Shown here: positions 23,517 through 33,915 of the stretch, in pieces
Layout: each line of letters begins with the position of its first letter
Numbering within the stretch: position 1 is the first letter of the stretch
Source: Antrihabitans cavernicola
Lineage (GTDB): Bacteria > Actinomycetota > Actinomycetes > Mycobacteriales > Mycobacteriaceae
DNA length: 64,000 bases
Direction of reading: 5' to 3'
NCBI RefSeq assembly: GCF_008297975.1
Contig: NZ_VLNY01000019.1
Location: forward strand, 1 to 64,000
Translations under genes and position numbers: made by a program
The notes under the pieces: model-generated
What the model was told of the DNA's origin: nothing
The model's database searches: none
What the model saw: the letters and a program-made list of their open reading frames with translations, nothing else

Positions 23517-24853
23517 TCTTCAGTGCCTTCCAGTCGCAGAACACTCGTCACCGCGGTCACGTATTCCAATTGAGCAAGAGCCGCAACAGTTTCCGACAAT
23601 GCGGCATCTGTTGCACGATGGGTGACCACCACGAGGCGAGCACCCTCGCCCGCGCCTTCCTGACGCACCGTGGAGATGCTGACACCGCGATCCGCGAACG
23701 CGGTTGCGACACCGGCCAGCACCCCTGCGCGATCCGCGACGTGCAGATTCACGTGGTAGCGCGTCGGAGTGTCTCCGATCGGCGCGATCGGCAGCTTCGC
23801 ATACGTCGATTCGCCGGGACCACGACCGCCGAAGAACTTGTTGCGTGCCGCCATCACCAAGTCACCCATCACCGCGGAGGCAGTCGGCGCGCCGCCTGCG
23901 CCCTGGCCGTAGAACATCAACCGACCCGCCGCCTTGGCCTCTACGACGATCGCATTGAACGCGCCGTTCACCGTGGCGAGCGGGTGCTCGAGAGGGATCA
24001 AGGCCGGGTATACGCGCACCGAAATACGATCCTTGCCATCGGAATCCGTCACCCGCTCGCACAGGGCGAGCAACTTGACGGTGCAGCCGACGGCTTCCGC
24101 GGTCGCCAGATCCTCTGCAGTGACCTTGGAGATGCCCTCTCGGTAGACATCCGCAGCGGTCACCCGCGTGTGGAACGCCAGCGACGCAAGGATCGCGGCC
24201 TTGGCAGCGGCGTCGTAACCCTCGACGTCGGCCGTTGGATCGGCTTCGGCGTAACCGAGTCGGCTCGCTTCCTTCAGCGTCACCTCGTAGTCGGCACCGG
24301 TCTCTGCCATCGCCGACAGGATGAAGTTCGTCGTCCCGTTCACGATGCCGACAACACGATCCACCCGGTCGCCCGCCAACGACTGCATCAGCGGCCGTAC
24401 GACCGGAATCGCGCCTGCCACAGCGGCTTCGAAGTACAGGTCCGCCCTGTTGCGCTCGGCGGCTTCGGCGATCTCACCTGTGTAGTCGGCCAGCAGCGCC
24501 TTGTTCGCAGTGACGACGGATTTGCCCGCGTTGAGCGCAGAGAGGATCAGTTCGCGCGGCAGATCGATCCCGCCGATCACCTCGACCACGATGTCGACAT
24601 CGTCGCGCGCTACCAGCGCAGCGGCGTCCGTGGTCAGCAACTCTTCTGGCACACCACGATCCGCACCGACCTTCCGCACGGCGATTCCCCGCAGAACGAG
24701 CGGAGCGCCGACGCGGGCCTGCAGGTCGTCGGCGTTGTCACGCAGGATGCGCACGACCTCGGTGCCGACGTTGCCCAGTCCGAGCACGGCGACGCCGATC
24801 GGCTGATCGCTGTTCACATCCCGATGGGACTTCTTCTCATTCGACTGCGTCAT
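23513..24853 (-). CDS. hom: Homoserine dehydrogenase
   Basis: NAD(P)H-dependent reduction of aspartate semialdehyde to homoserine, the branch point for threonine and methionine. The 446-residue protein has the Rossmann motif LGLGNVG near residue 24, the NGTTNFIL active-site region and a C-terminal ACT domain (about 360-440, [22 protein letters not shown]) that should give feedback inhibition by threonine. It overlaps lysA and thrC by four bases each. Confidence 0.96.
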
Positions 24854-26271
24854 TGCGTCACCTCCAAGCTGAGCAGGTCTTCGACCGTCTCTCGGCGAAG
24901 GATCAATCGCGCCGCTCCGTCACGCACCGCCACGACGGCAGGACGAGTGAGCTGGTTGTAGCGACTGGACATCGAGTAGCAGTAGGCACCGGTCGCCGCG
25001 ACGGCAACAAGGTCGCCCGGCGCGACGTCGTCCGGCATCCAGGCATCGCGAATGATCACATCGCCGCTCTCGCAATGCTTTCCGACCACGCGAGCGACGA
25101 CCGGACCGGCCTCGCTGTCGCGCGAAACCAGCCTGACGTCGTACTCGGCCTGGTAGAGCGCGGTACGAATGTTGTCGCTCATTCCGCCGTCGACACTGAC
25201 GTAGCGACGGGTAGCTCCGGAGCCGAGGGTGACGTCCTTGACGGTGCCGACCTCGTAGAGCGTCACGGTGCCGGGACCGGCGATGGCCCGTCCGGGCTCG
25301 ACCGCAAGCGTCGGCCGTGGGAGGCCGACCGCAGCCGACTCGGAATCGACGATGGCTCCGAGCTTGGCCGCAAGCTCTTCCAGCGGCGGCGGGTTGTCGG
25401 TGGGAACGTACGAGATACCCAGTCCCCCACCGAGATCGATGGTCGATATCTGGGCCGTCTTGTCGACGCCGAACTCCGACACCACGTCGCGCAGCAGGCC
25501 GATCACCCGGTGAGCGGCGAGTTCGAAGCCGTCGACCTCGAAGATCTGCGAGCCGATGTGACTGTGCAGACCCACGAGTCGCAGGTTGTCCGCACCGAAG
25601 ACCCGGCGTACGGCGTCGAGCGCCTTGCCACCGGCCAACGAGAATCCGAACTTCTGATCCTCGTGCGCTGTCGAAATGAACTCGTGGGTATGCGCTTCCA
25701 CGCCGACCGTGACGCGGACCAGAACGTCCTGCACCACTCCCGCGCGACCTGCAACCTCGTTCAGTCGGTCGATCTCGATCAACGAGTCCAGCACGATGTG
25801 ACCCACACCGGCAGCGAGGCCGGCTTCCAGTTCGGCAACCGATTTGTTGTTGCCGTGCATGGCAATTCGCTCCGGCGGGAAGCTGGCGTTGAGGGCGATT
25901 GCCAACTCACCACCCGAACACACGTCGAGCGAGAGGCCTTCGTCGGCGACCCACCGCGCGATTTCGGTGCACAGAAACGCCTTGGACGCGTAGTGAATCC
26001 GCGACGACGGGCCGAAGGCCTCGATCACGTCTTTGCACCGCGACCGGAAGTCCGCTTCGTCGATCACGAACAGCGGCGTTCCGTACTTCTCCGCCAAGTC
26101 CAGCACCGGTACACCCGCCAGGGTGACGACGCCGTCGGCTCCGCGCGCCGCGCCACGCGGATACACCTTGGGCGGCAGCGTCGTCATCTGCGACGGATCC
26201 GTCGGCCGCTCGGGCAGGCCGGGGGCATGCGGGACCTCGGCGTGCCGTGGGCCGGCGGGGTGCGCGTTCAC
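24850..26271 (-). CDS. lysA: Diaminopimelate decarboxylase
   Basis: PLP enzyme that makes lysine from meso-diaminopimelate. From the GTG at 26271, which overlaps the argS stop as GTGA, the protein has 473 residues. It has PLP-binding Lys97 in [25 protein letters not shown] and the GKHCESGDV Cys of the partner-subunit active site. An open frame reaching 26403 would lie inside argS and was rejected. Confidence 0.95.
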   Translation of the reverse strand: MNAHPAGPRHAEVPHAPGLPERPTDPSQMTTLPPKVYPRGAARGADGVVTLAGVPVLDLAEKYGTPLFVIDEADFRSRCKDVIEAFGPSSRIHYASKAFLCTEIARWVADEGLSLDVCSGGELAIALNASFPPERIAMHGNNKSVAELEAGLAAGVGHIVLDSLIEIDRLNEVAGRAGVVQDVLVRVTVGVEAHTHEFISTAHEDQKFGFSLAGGKALDAVRRVFGADNLRLVGLHSHIGSQIFEVDGFELAAHRVIGLLRDVVSEFGVDKTAQISTIDLGGGLGISYVPTDNPPPLEELAAKLGAIVDSESAAVGLPRPTLAVEPGRAIAGPGTVTLYEVGTVKDVTLGSGATRRYVSVDGGMSDNIRTALYQAEYDVRLVSRDSEAGPVVARVVGKHCESGDVIIRDAWMPDDVAPGDLVAVAATGAYCYSMSSRYNQLTRPAVVAVRDGAARLILRRETVEDLLSLEVTQ

Positions 26272-27920
26272 ATTTGCTCCGGTGCGGTAACCCCGAGCAG
26301 GGCAAGGCTGTTCGCCAAGACCTGCCGGGTGACGTTGCACAACGCCAAGCGAGCGGTGTGCAGTTCGTTCGGGTCTTCGTCGCCTTGCGGCAACACGCGG
26401 CACGCGCCGTAGAACCGGTGGTAGGTACCGGCCAGCTCCTCGGCGTAGCGCGCAATTCGGTGTGGCTCACGAAGATTCGCCGCACTCGACACCACCTGCG
26501 GATACTCGCCGATGGTCCGAATCAGTTCACCCTCATGATCGTCGGTGAGCAGTTCGAACTTCGGATTGTCCACGCTGACACCCAGGTCAGCGGCATTGCG
26601 AGCCAGGGAGCTGAGCCGGGCGTGCGCGTATTGCACGTAGTAGACCGGATTCTCGTTGCTCTGGCTGGTCCACAGCGCGAGGTCGATGTCGATGCTCGAG
26701 TTGACCGACGACCGGACCAGCACGTAGCGGGCCGCATCGACGCCGATGGCCTCGACCAGGTCGTCGAGCGTGATCACGGTGCCGGCGCGCTTACTCATCT
26801 TCACTGCCACACCGTCACGCACCAGATTGACCATCTGGCCGATCAGCACCTCGACGGTGTTCGGATCGTCGCCCGCCGCGGCAGCCGCAGCCTTGAGCCG
26901 TCCGATGTAGCCGTGGTGGTCGGCGCCGAGCATGTAGATGCACAGGTCGAAGCCGCGGGACCGCTTGTTCTCGAAGTACGCGATATCGCCTGCGACGTAA
27001 GCGGGTTCGCCGCTCTTCTTGATGACGACGCGGTCTTTGTCGTCGCCGAAATCGGTGCTCTTGAGCCACCAAGCGCCGTCTTTGGCGTAAAGCGCGCCTG
27101 ATTCCTTCAACGACGTGACCGCCCGCTCGACCGCACCGGACTCGAACAACGAGCTCTCGTTGAAGTAGACGTCGAAGTCGGTGCCGAAGTCGTGCAACGT
27201 CTTCTTGATGTGCTCGAACATCAACTCGACGCCAACCGCACGGAAAGTTTCACGACGCTGCTCGTCGTCGCCCGCGAGCGCGTCGGGGTGCTCCGCCACG
27301 ACGGCCGCCGCGATCTCGGAGATGTACGCGCCTGCGTAACCCTTTTCGGGGGTTGGTGCGCCAGTAGCCGCAGCGATCAGCGAATCGACATACCGATCGA
27401 TCTGCGCGCCGTGATCGTTGAAGTAGTACTCCCTGGTCACCGCTGCGCCCTGCGTCGCGAGGATCCGACCGAGAGCGTCGCCTACTGCCGCCCACCGGGT
27501 GCCACCGAGGTGAATCGGGCCCGTCGGGTTGGCGGAGACGAACTCCAGGTTGATCGCGGTTCCGCTGAGCGCCGTCGACGAGCCGTATTCGGTGCCTGCG
27601 GCGAGCACGGTCTCGAGAACCGCACCCTGCGCGGACGCTGCAAGGCGGATGTTGAGGAAGCCGGGACCAGCAACCTCGGCCGAGTCGATGCCCTCGGTCG
27701 CGGTGAGTGCGTCGGCGAGCCACCCTGCGAGATCACGGGGGTTCACACCGGCAGGCTTGGCGATCCGCATGGCGATATTGGTCGCGTAATCGCCGTGTTC
27801 GGGATTGCGCGGACGCTCGACCTTCAGCTCGTCAGGCAGGACGGCGGTGTCTAGTCCGCGCTCGGCAAGCACCTTCGCGGCTGTGCCGCGAAGGAGTTCG
27901 GCAAGGTCAGGTGGAGTCAC
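26268..27920 (-). CDS. argS: Arginyl-tRNA synthetase
   Basis: Class I aminoacyl-tRNA synthetase of 550 residues. It has the N-terminal additional domain, the HIGH-type motif as HLGG within [18 protein letters not shown] (in [10 protein letters not shown]) and the C-terminal helical anticodon-binding domain. It starts with GTG at 27920 and is the first gene of the lysine/threonine operon, an arrangement known in corynebacteria and mycobacteria. No convincing promoter or attenuator was identified in the 156 bases upstream. Confidence 0.96.
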   Translation of the reverse strand: MTPPDLAELLRGTAAKVLAERGLDTAVLPDELKVERPRNPEHGDYATNIAMRIAKPAGVNPRDLAGWLADALTATEGIDSAEVAGPGFLNIRLAASAQGAVLETVLAAGTEYGSSTALSGTAINLEFVSANPTGPIHLGGTRWAAVGDALGRILATQGAAVTREYYFNDHGAQIDRYVDSLIAAATGAPTPEKGYAGAYISEIAAAVVAEHPDALAGDDEQRRETFRAVGVELMFEHIKKTLHDFGTDFDVYFNESSLFESGAVERAVTSLKESGALYAKDGAWWLKSTDFGDDKDRVVIKKSGEPAYVAGDIAYFENKRSRGFDLCIYMLGADHHGYIGRLKAAAAAAGDDPNTVEVLIGQMVNLVRDGVAVKMSKRAGTVITLDDLVEAIGVDAARYVLVRSSVNSSIDIDLALWTSQSNENPVYYVQYAHARLSSLARNAADLGVSVDNPKFELLTDDHEGELIRTIGEYPQVVSSAANLREPHRIARYAEELAGTYHRFYGACRVLPQGDEDPNELHTARLALCNVTRQVLANSLALLGVTAPEQM

Positions 27921-28076
27921 AGGTGTCTATCCTATGGTCTGCTGGGGTGCACCCAGTACCCGGACCATCCGGTCCGGACCGGCCACTCAGGCTCGGAACG
28001 TAGAGTGGTGACGCTCGCGGGGGCCAGTCCTTCGCGTGCGGCGGAATGTCCACACGGCGAAAGAAGCACTGCAGCG

Positions 28077-29048
28077 ATGCCCAGCGGTCCCGAAAGTCGC
28101 AGTCCCCAGGGTAAGACCGGGGCCAAGTCAGCCAAGGCGATCAAGGCCGCCACGAGGAAGAGTTCCACCTCGTCGCGCGGCAAGGGCCTACCCAAGGGTC
28201 GTCAGATTCCTTGGATGACTGTCGGCGCCGTCGTCGTCGTCCTCGCTCTGATCGGCCTGCTCGCCTACAACTTGGTGCCCAAGTACCACGACCAGGCCGA
28301 AGCGCAGAAGTTCACGCCGAGCGACACCAACAAGGACCCATCGTCGGGTATCGACGGCGTCGTGAAGGTGGACTACCCCGCAGGCATCCACGTCGGCCCC
28401 ACGCAGCGCGTCGCCTACGACAAGTCGCCGCCGTTCGGTGGTCCGCACGACGCGACCTGGGCCACCTGCACCGGAAACGTCTACCCGAAGGCCATTCGCA
28501 CCGAGAACGCTGTGCACTCCCTCGAGCACGGCGCGATCTGGATTGCCTACAACCCGGACAAGGTCGACGCCGCGGGTGTCGACACGCTGAAAAAGAAGGT
28601 GGACGGCCAGGCGTACACGCTGATGTCGCCTTACCCCGGTCTGGACAAGGCGATCTCGCTGCAGTCGTGGGGCCACCAGCTCAAGCTCGACAGCCCGGAC
28701 GACAAGCGCATCGGCGAATTCATCGCGGCGCTGCGGTTGAACAAGAACACCTACCCGGAGGTCGGCGCCAGCTGCTCGACCATTCCCGGCCAGGGCTCGT
28801 TCGACACGAACAACCCGCCGCCGTTCGACGCGACACCCCCAGGACCCGACGCAGTCCCGATGGACGGCAAGGGCATCGCACCCGACGCAGCCGAGCAGGG
28901 TGGAGCCGCAGCCGGTGGGCTGCCGGGCGGAATGCCAGGCGGGCTTCCCGGTGGGCTGCCGGGCGGCGCGCAATTGCCGCCTGAGCTGCAGCAACCCGCT
29001 CCGGGTGCACCCGCTGCACCGGCACCCGCGCCTGCACCTGCACCCTGA
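28077..29048 (+). CDS. DUF3105 membrane-anchored protein
   Basis: A 323-residue protein with a Lys/Ser-rich cytosolic N-terminus, one membrane helix (about 46-66) and an exported domain with HVGPTQRVAYDKSPPFGG, VHSLEHGAIWIAY and SWGHQLKLD, which I recognise as DUF3105. The tail has Gly-Leu-Pro-Gly repeats and an Ala-Pro run. The conserved His residues suggest metal binding, but no function is established here. The ATG at 28077 was chosen for its fit to the family. It overlaps the DUF305 gene start (TGATG), so the two form an operon. Confidence 0.82.
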   Translation: MPSGPESRSPQGKTGAKSAKAIKAATRKSSTSSRGKGLPKGRQIPWMTVGAVVVVLALIGLLAYNLVPKYHDQAEAQKFTPSDTNKDPSSGIDGVVKVDYPAGIHVGPTQRVAYDKSPPFGGPHDATWATCTGNVYPKAIRTENAVHSLEHGAIWIAYNPDKVDAAGVDTLKKKVDGQAYTLMSPYPGLDKAISLQSWGHQLKLDSPDDKRIGEFIAALRLNKNTYPEVGASCSTIPGQGSFDTNNPPPFDATPPGPDAVPMDGKGIAPDAAEQGGAAAGGLPGGMPGGLPGGLPGGAQLPPELQQPAPGAPAAPAPAPAPAP

Positions 29049-29752
29049 TGACCGATCCGGAGTCGACCCCGACCGCACCGGCACGGCGTAGTCAGCGGAC
29101 AGCGCTGACGATTCTGGGCCTGATCGGAGCTATTGCGATCGGGTTCGGCCTGGGCTTCCTGGCGCACATCCCCCTCGACGATTCCGATTCGACCGCCAAG
29201 CCAGGCCCGGTCGATATCGGTTTCTCCCAGGACATGACGGTGCACCACAACCAGGCGATCGAGATGGCGGCGATCGAGCTGACCACCACCACCGATCCGC
29301 AGATCAAGAACCTGGCGTACGACATCTTGACCACCCAGCAGAATCAAGTGGGCCAGATGCAAGGCTGGTTGTCGCTGTGGGGCGAGGCGGCGCTGCCGAC
29401 CGACGGCTACATGGGTTGGATGAGCAGCGATTCCGCACACGGTCACGACGGCATGTCCGGAATGCCGAACATGCCGACCGGCTCCACCGACAAGATGCCC
29501 GGCATGGCCACCTCCGACGACATGGCCGCGCTCCGTAATGCTCGAGGCCAGGAACTGGACGTCAAGTTCCTGCAATTGATGCTGCGCCACCATCAGGGCG
29601 GTCTGTCGATGATGCAGTACGGCGCCCAGCACGCCGACGTGTCGGCAGTTCGCGAACTGGCAGAGACGATGGTCGCGACGCAGCAGAACGAGGCCAAGAC
29701 GATGACGGAGATGCTCACAGCACGAGGAGCTGCTCCCCTGCCGATGAACTAG
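29048..29752 (+). CDS. DUF305 membrane-anchored protein
   Basis: A 234-residue protein with one membrane helix (about 18-40) and an exported ferritin-like helical domain containing the two DUF305 signatures, DMTVHHNQAIEMA (62-74) and MLRHHQGGLSMM near residue 180. A Met/His-rich loop (GMSGMPNMPTGS) lies between. DUF305 proteins are often associated with copper or other metal handling at the cell surface. It is translationally coupled to the DUF3105 gene. Confidence 0.87.
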   Translation: MTDPESTPTAPARRSQRTALTILGLIGAIAIGFGLGFLAHIPLDDSDSTAKPGPVDIGFSQDMTVHHNQAIEMAAIELTTTTDPQIKNLAYDILTTQQNQVGQMQGWLSLWGEAALPTDGYMGWMSSDSAHGHDGMSGMPNMPTGSTDKMPGMATSDDMAALRNARGQELDVKFLQLMLRHHQGGLSMMQYGAQHADVSAVRELAETMVATQQNEAKTMTEMLTARGAAPLPMN

Positions 29753-29756
29753 GCAG

Positions 29757-29815
29757 TCGAACGGGTGGTTGTCGAGGAGGCCTCTCGACCGACGGTCCGA
29801 TAACCGCCCGCTCGA
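29757..29815 (+). terminator. Long hairpin after the DUF3105-DUF305 operon
   Basis: Five bases after the DUF305 stop, TCGAACGGGTGGTTGTCG (29757-29774) pairs with CGATAACCGCCCGCTCGA (29798-29815): 18 positions with one mismatch and two G-U pairs. A second stem GTCGAG/CTCGAC can form at its top. There is no U-tract, so it would be an actinobacterial tract-less terminator or an mRNA 3' stabiliser. Confidence 0.5.
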
Positions 29816-29836
29816 AAGCTGGTCGGCGCCAGGCGA

Positions 29837-29867
29837 TTGTCAGCTGGTCCTAGCAATGCGTTAGGCT
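29837..29867 (+). promoter_or_regulatory. tRNA-Arg promoter candidate (TTGTCA-N19-TAGGCT)
   Basis: TTGTCA at 29837-29842 and TAGGCT at 29862-29867 precede the tRNA by 36 bases. The -10 equals the one at the rRNA core promoter. The 19-base spacer is long, so confidence is moderate. Confidence 0.45.
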
Positions 29868-29903
29868 TACGCCGCCCAACGGCACGCCGGATTACACCGG
29901 TGC

Positions 29904-29976
29904 GCCCCCGTAGCTCAGGGGATAGAGCGTCCGCCTCCGGAGCGGAAGGCCGCAGGTTCGAATCCTGCCGGGGGCA
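29904..29976 (+). tRNA. tRNA-Arg (anticodon CCG)
   Basis: A full cloverleaf of 73 bases: acceptor GCCCCCG/CGGGGGC, D-stem GCTC/GAGC, anticodon stem TCCGC/GCGGA with loop CTCCGGA (anticodon CCG), T-stem GCAGG/CCTGC with TTCGAAT loop, discriminator A. CCA is not encoded. It decodes CGG. Confidence 0.95.
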
Positions 29977-29985
29977 CTCACCAAG

Positions 29986-30657
29986 TCAGGCTCGGAACGG
30001 CAACCGCGGCGACACGATGAAGAACAGCTGGACGACCGCGAGTGCCGCAACACTGGCCGGCGGATTGATGAGCGAGCCGAGAGCTGCCAGGGCATAGAGG
30101 ATCTGAGCGAAGACCAGCCGTCGCCGAACGAGCGTCATCGCATCGGGGTCGTCGACCAGGTTCGCACGCTCGATCCGCCAGATCTGCCATCCGAGAGTCA
30201 AGCCGAGGCCCAGCAGATTGGCCCAATAGATGCCGACGGCCAGGGCAAGGTGAATGTGCTCGGCAAGCGTGGATGCCGCGAACGGCAGTGTCGAGACGAA
30301 GAACAGGTAGATCAGGCACGCCCACGACAGCATCCGATCGGCGGTCTGCACTTTCCCCAGCATCGTGTGCTCGGCCAGCCAGAACGTGCCCAGCATGGTG
30401 AAGCTGAGGAGATATGCCGCGAACTGCGGACCGAGGCTGGTGACCTGGTGCCATAGCGCCGAACTGCTGTCTACCTCCCCCGCCGGCAGCCGAACGTCGA
30501 GCACCAGCAACGTCATTGCCACCGCGAAGACGCCGTCGGCAAGTGTTTGTAGACGTTCGACGCTCCGGCCGGACAGCTCGTTGTATGGGGTGCTCACCGC
30601 GTCAGTATCGCCAACCAGTCCGGCGGTGTCATTGTCGGCGGGAATCTCGAGCCGCAC
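29986..30657 (-). CDS. TMEM175/DUF1211-family membrane protein
   Basis: A 223-residue protein with six predicted membrane helices. It has the family signature in the form RLQTLADGVFAVAMTLLVLDV. In bacterial TMEM175 potassium channels this reads RxxxFSDGVFAIA; here Phe-Ser is replaced by Leu-Ala, so channel function is uncertain. The GTG start abuts the stop of the upstream exporter gene (TAGGTG), so the two are co-transcribed; an internal GTG at 30597 is the alternative. Confidence 0.78.
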   Translation of the reverse strand: MRLEIPADNDTAGLVGDTDAVSTPYNELSGRSVERLQTLADGVFAVAMTLLVLDVRLPAGEVDSSSALWHQVTSLGPQFAAYLLSFTMLGTFWLAEHTMLGKVQTADRMLSWACLIYLFFVSTLPFAASTLAEHIHLALAVGIYWANLLGLGLTLGWQIWRIERANLVDDPDAMTLVRRRLVFAQILYALAALGSLINPPASVAALAVVQLFFIVSPRLPFRA

Positions 30658-32709
30658 CTACCCCTCGATTGCCGCCTTCTCTTCCTGCTCGCGAATAATC
30701 CGCGTCACCGAACGCTCCAATGCATCGTCGACAAGCTTCTTCTGCTCCGCATCGCTCGTGTCGGCTGGCAGCCAATCGTGCAGCTCACCCATCAACCACG
30801 ACCGCCATGCTGTCTTCAACTTCCCAGCCTCGACGGTGCCGCTCTCCGTCAACGACAGCTGATCGCCGCTACGCGAGAGATAGCCATCGCGGACGATCTC
30901 GTCGAAAAACGATGTCAGCACGCCCGTGGGGATCCCGATATGACTCTCGATGCGCGTCTGCGAAATCGGGCGATGCACAGCCAGCGACGGGATGTAGACC
31001 CGCATGAGACCCCAGGCGCGAGGCTTGTCGAGGCTGGTGCCGGAGGCGGCGAGAACTTCGTCGATCGCACTTGCACCCTTCACCTGAACGATGCGCCCGA
31101 TCACGTTGTCCAACTGCGTTTCCGAGTTGGATCCCTCCGGCATCGCGAAGCCTGCACCCGGACTGCCCGCACCGTTGCCCGCGGTTCCGCGCATCGCGAC
31201 CTGCGGCAGCAGCAGGGCCAGCACCAGCCCGACTAGCGCTACCGGCACCGAGTACAGGAACACGTAGTGCAGCGAATCGGCATACGCCGCAACGATCGGC
31301 TCGCGGCTGGCCGCGGGCAACGCGTGGACAGCACTGGGACTCGTCACCTGTGCGGGATTAGATATTCGTCCCGCCACCATCGCACCGGGCAGCCGGCTTT
31401 CCAGGTGATTCTGGTACACCGTGCCCATCACCGATGCGCCGAACGATCCGCCGAGCGTTCGGAAGAACGTCACGCCTGATGTCGCCGACCCCAAATCTCG
31501 GTAATCAGCGGTGTTTTGAACCACCAACGTCAGAATCTGCATGATCAGCCCGATGCCCGCGCCCAGGATCAGCATGTACAGCGACCCGAGCCAGACAGAC
31601 GTGTCCTGATCCATTCGTGACATCAGGTACAGACCGATCGCCATCACGATTGCACCGGCTATCGGAAACTCCTTGTAGCGCCCCGTCTTTCCCACGACGT
31701 TGCCGCTGAAGATCGCGGTCACCAACAGACCGAGCACCATCGGCACGATCCGCAGACCGGACACCGTCGCCGACGTTCCGTTCACGTACTGCAGAAATGT
31801 CGGGAGAAACGTGATGGCGCCGAGCATTCCGAATCCGACGATGAAGCTCAACGCCGACGCCGTCGCGAACACCCGGCTCTTGAACAGTCGCATCGGGAGG
31901 ATCGGTTCTGCCGCTCGAAGTTCGACCGCGACGAAGATCGCCAGTGCCGCAATGGAACCGACGAACAGTCCGATGATCGTCGCCGAGCCCCACGCGTATT
32001 GTGTTCCGCCCCAGGATGTTGCGAGCGTGAGACCCGTCGCACCGAGACCGACGAACAGCACACCCAGGTAGTCGACCTTGTGCTTCACCGCGCTGGTGAG
32101 GCCGGGAATGGTCCGGGCCGCCAGCACTATCACGATCAGCGCGATCGGAACGTTCACGTAGAACGCCCAGCGCCACGACAGGTGATCGGTGAACAATCCG
32201 CCCAGCAACGGCCCGATCACCGTCGTCACACCGAACACCGCGCCCAACGCACCCTGATACTTGCCGCGCTCACGGAGCGGAATGACTTCGCCGATCAATG
32301 CGGTTGCCGTGACGGCCAATCCGCCCGCGCCGATCCCCTGTACAGCTCGCGAGGCGATCAGCACTTCCATGTTCGACGCGAGGCCGCAGAAGAACGATCC
32401 GACGATGAAGATTGCCACCGACAGCTGGAAAATTCGCTTGCGGCCGAACTGGTCGCCGAACTTGCCTGCGAGAACCGTCGAGATGGTCTCGGCCAGCATG
32501 TACGACGTGACCACCCAGCTCATGTGGCCCGCACCGCCGAGATCGTCCACGATCGTGGGTAGTGCTGTGGCGACGATCGTCTGATCGAGGGCCGACAGCA
32601 GCATGCCGAGCATGATGGTGCCGAACACCAGATTCATCTGCGCCCGTGACAGCGTCGGCGGCACATCGGCCTGCTGAGCTCCTCGGGCGGACACCAGATC
32701 CTGAGTCAT
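30658..32709 (-). CDS. MFS multidrug exporter (DHA2/EmrB type) with winged-helix-like tail
   Basis: A 683-residue protein. Residues about 30-510 form a 14-helix DHA2 transporter with [13 protein letters not shown] (motif D1), [11 protein letters not shown] (motif A) and [16 protein letters not shown] (motif C). The last 160 residues are soluble and contain a segment like a MarR-type winged helix ([17 protein letters not shown], then [15 protein letters not shown]). Such a tail is unusual for an exporter and could sense substrate or regulate transport. The ATG at 32709 follows GGGGG; the gene is divergent from the urate operon. Confidence 0.88.
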   Translation of the reverse strand: MTQDLVSARGAQQADVPPTLSRAQMNLVFGTIMLGMLLSALDQTIVATALPTIVDDLGGAGHMSWVVTSYMLAETISTVLAGKFGDQFGRKRIFQLSVAIFIVGSFFCGLASNMEVLIASRAVQGIGAGGLAVTATALIGEVIPLRERGKYQGALGAVFGVTTVIGPLLGGLFTDHLSWRWAFYVNVPIALIVIVLAARTIPGLTSAVKHKVDYLGVLFVGLGATGLTLATSWGGTQYAWGSATIIGLFVGSIAALAIFVAVELRAAEPILPMRLFKSRVFATASALSFIVGFGMLGAITFLPTFLQYVNGTSATVSGLRIVPMVLGLLVTAIFSGNVVGKTGRYKEFPIAGAIVMAIGLYLMSRMDQDTSVWLGSLYMLILGAGIGLIMQILTLVVQNTADYRDLGSATSGVTFFRTLGGSFGASVMGTVYQNHLESRLPGAMVAGRISNPAQVTSPSAVHALPAASREPIVAAYADSLHYVFLYSVPVALVGLVLALLLPQVAMRGTAGNGAGSPGAGFAMPEGSNSETQLDNVIGRIVQVKGASAIDEVLAASGTSLDKPRAWGLMRVYIPSLAVHRPISQTRIESHIGIPTGVLTSFFDEIVRDGYLSRSGDQLSLTESGTVEAGKLKTAWRSWLMGELHDWLPADTSDAEQKKLVDDALERSVTRIIREQEEKAAIEG

Positions 32710-32843
32710 GCATACCCCCGCAACAGTCGGAGAACGCCAGCGCGCCAAGCGTATTGCGAAGTGCCGTCGGCCGAGCCGAAATCACTGGATCGGGCCGAGA
32801 CCGCCGAGGCAGCGAGCATTTCGAAAAAGATCTTAAGCACCCC

Positions 32844-32889
32844 TTGACAGAGGGTATGTGACCTAGGTTACAGTGTATTTCGAAATACA
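32844..32889 (+). promoter_or_regulatory. Urate operon promoter with 16-bp palindromic operator
   Basis: TTGACA at 32844-32849 and TACAGT at 32869-32874 (19-base spacer) point toward uraD. A perfect palindrome TGTATTTCGAAATACA at 32874-32889 covers the likely start site, and an imperfect palindrome GTGACCTAGGTTAC (32858-32871) lies between the boxes. A repressor bound here would block the urate operon and perhaps the divergent exporter gene. No regulator gene is adjacent. Confidence 0.6.
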
Positions 32890-32995
32890 AATTCCACCAT
32901 ATGAAACATCGAGTCAACTCGAGGCGCGTCCTCGACGGTAAGGGTGTTCAGCGCCTAGGTGGAGCAGTCTTGACTGTGAAACGAGCTGATACCCG

Positions 32996-33487
32996 ATGAA
33001 CTTCGAGCACTTCAACGTCGCCTCCGCCGAGCAGGCAGCCGCAACGCTGCGCCCCTGCGCGGACATCGATCGCTGGATCGACGGCCTTCTCGAATGCCGC
33101 CCCTACCCCGATGTCGAGCGACTCCTCGCCCGGGCCCGAACCGTGGCAGATCCCTTCACCGAAGCCGAGATCGACGCCGCGCTGGCACACCATCCGCGCA
33201 TCGGCGAACAAGCCGCCGGCGAGTCGACCGAGGCGAAGCTGAGCCACGGCGAACAGTCCGGCGTCGATGCCGACTCGTCGACCGCCAATCGGATCCGCGC
33301 GCAAAACGTGAGCTACGAACGCGCCTTCGGCCGCGTGTTCCTGATCCGTGCCGCCGGGCGAAGCGCCGACGACATTCTTGCGGAACTCGAACGCCGCCAG
33401 ATGAACACTCCAACCGTCGAAATCGCCGAGGTGGCAAAGCAATTGCGCGAAATCGCAGTGCTCCGACTCGCCGGACTCTTCGCGTAA
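32996..33487 (+). CDS. uraD: OHCU decarboxylase
   Basis: Decarboxylates 2-oxo-4-hydroxy-4-carboxy-5-ureidoimidazoline to S-allantoin, the third step of urate breakdown. The 163-residue protein has the signature HHPRIGE at 65-71 with the catalytic His and the C-terminal RLAGLFA. It is the first gene of the uraD-uraH-uricase-permease operon; the uraD-first order means the steps are encoded in reverse of the pathway. Confidence 0.92.
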   Translation: MNFEHFNVASAEQAAATLRPCADIDRWIDGLLECRPYPDVERLLARARTVADPFTEAEIDAALAHHPRIGEQAAGESTEAKLSHGEQSGVDADSSTANRIRAQNVSYERAFGRVFLIRAAGRSADDILAELERRQMNTPTVEIAEVAKQLREIAVLRLAGLFA

Positions 33488-33554
33488 CACTTTTCACGAC
33501 TGAGCATTCCCGTCGGGCCGCATTCGTTGCTCGAACCTAACCAGGAGCATGCCG

Positions 33555-33911
33555 ATGAGCGCTGTCACGCCACAACGCAGTCACATCACCACCCACATTC
33601 TCGACACCGGGACCGGGAGGCCAGCCTCCGGTGTCAGGGCCACTCTGGAAGCCGAAACGGCCTCCGGTTGGCAAGAGATCGGTTCCGGGGAGACCGACCA
33701 CGACGGTCGGATCTCGAATCTCGGACCGACCTCGGTTGAAGCAGGCCATTACCGGATCACCTTGGCGACCGGTGCCTACTTCGGGACGCAGGGCACGGAA
33801 ACCTTCTTCCCCGCGGTCGTGCTGGTCTTCGTCGTCGCCGACGTCACCGAGCACTACCACGTACCTCTCTTGATCAGCCCGTTTGCCTATTCCACCTACC
33901 GAGGGAGCTAG
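33555..33911 (+). CDS. uraH: 5-hydroxyisourate hydrolase (transthyretin-like)
   Basis: Hydrolyses 5-hydroxyisourate, the product of uricase, to OHCU. The 118-residue protein has the N-terminal ITTHILDTGTGRPA with the active-site His, an internal DGRISN, and the C-terminal YRGS signature. ATG at 33555 is preferred because AGGAG lies seven bases upstream; an ATG at 33549 would leave only one base of spacing. Uricase follows after four bases. Confidence 0.95.
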   Translation: MSAVTPQRSHITTHILDTGTGRPASGVRATLEAETASGWQEIGSGETDHDGRISNLGPTSVEAGHYRITLATGAYFGTQGTETFFPAVVLVFVVADVTEHYHVPLLISPFAYSTYRGS

Positions 33912-33915
33912 AACC

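Noticed and set aside
29837-30097. Plus-strand open frame over the tRNA-Arg
   Set aside because: It runs through the tRNA and antisense to the TMEM175-like gene; the tRNA cloverleaf is complete.
32970-32998. Second uraD promoter starting with TTGACT at 32970
   Set aside because: No -10 hexamer lies at a usable distance before the ATG at 32996.
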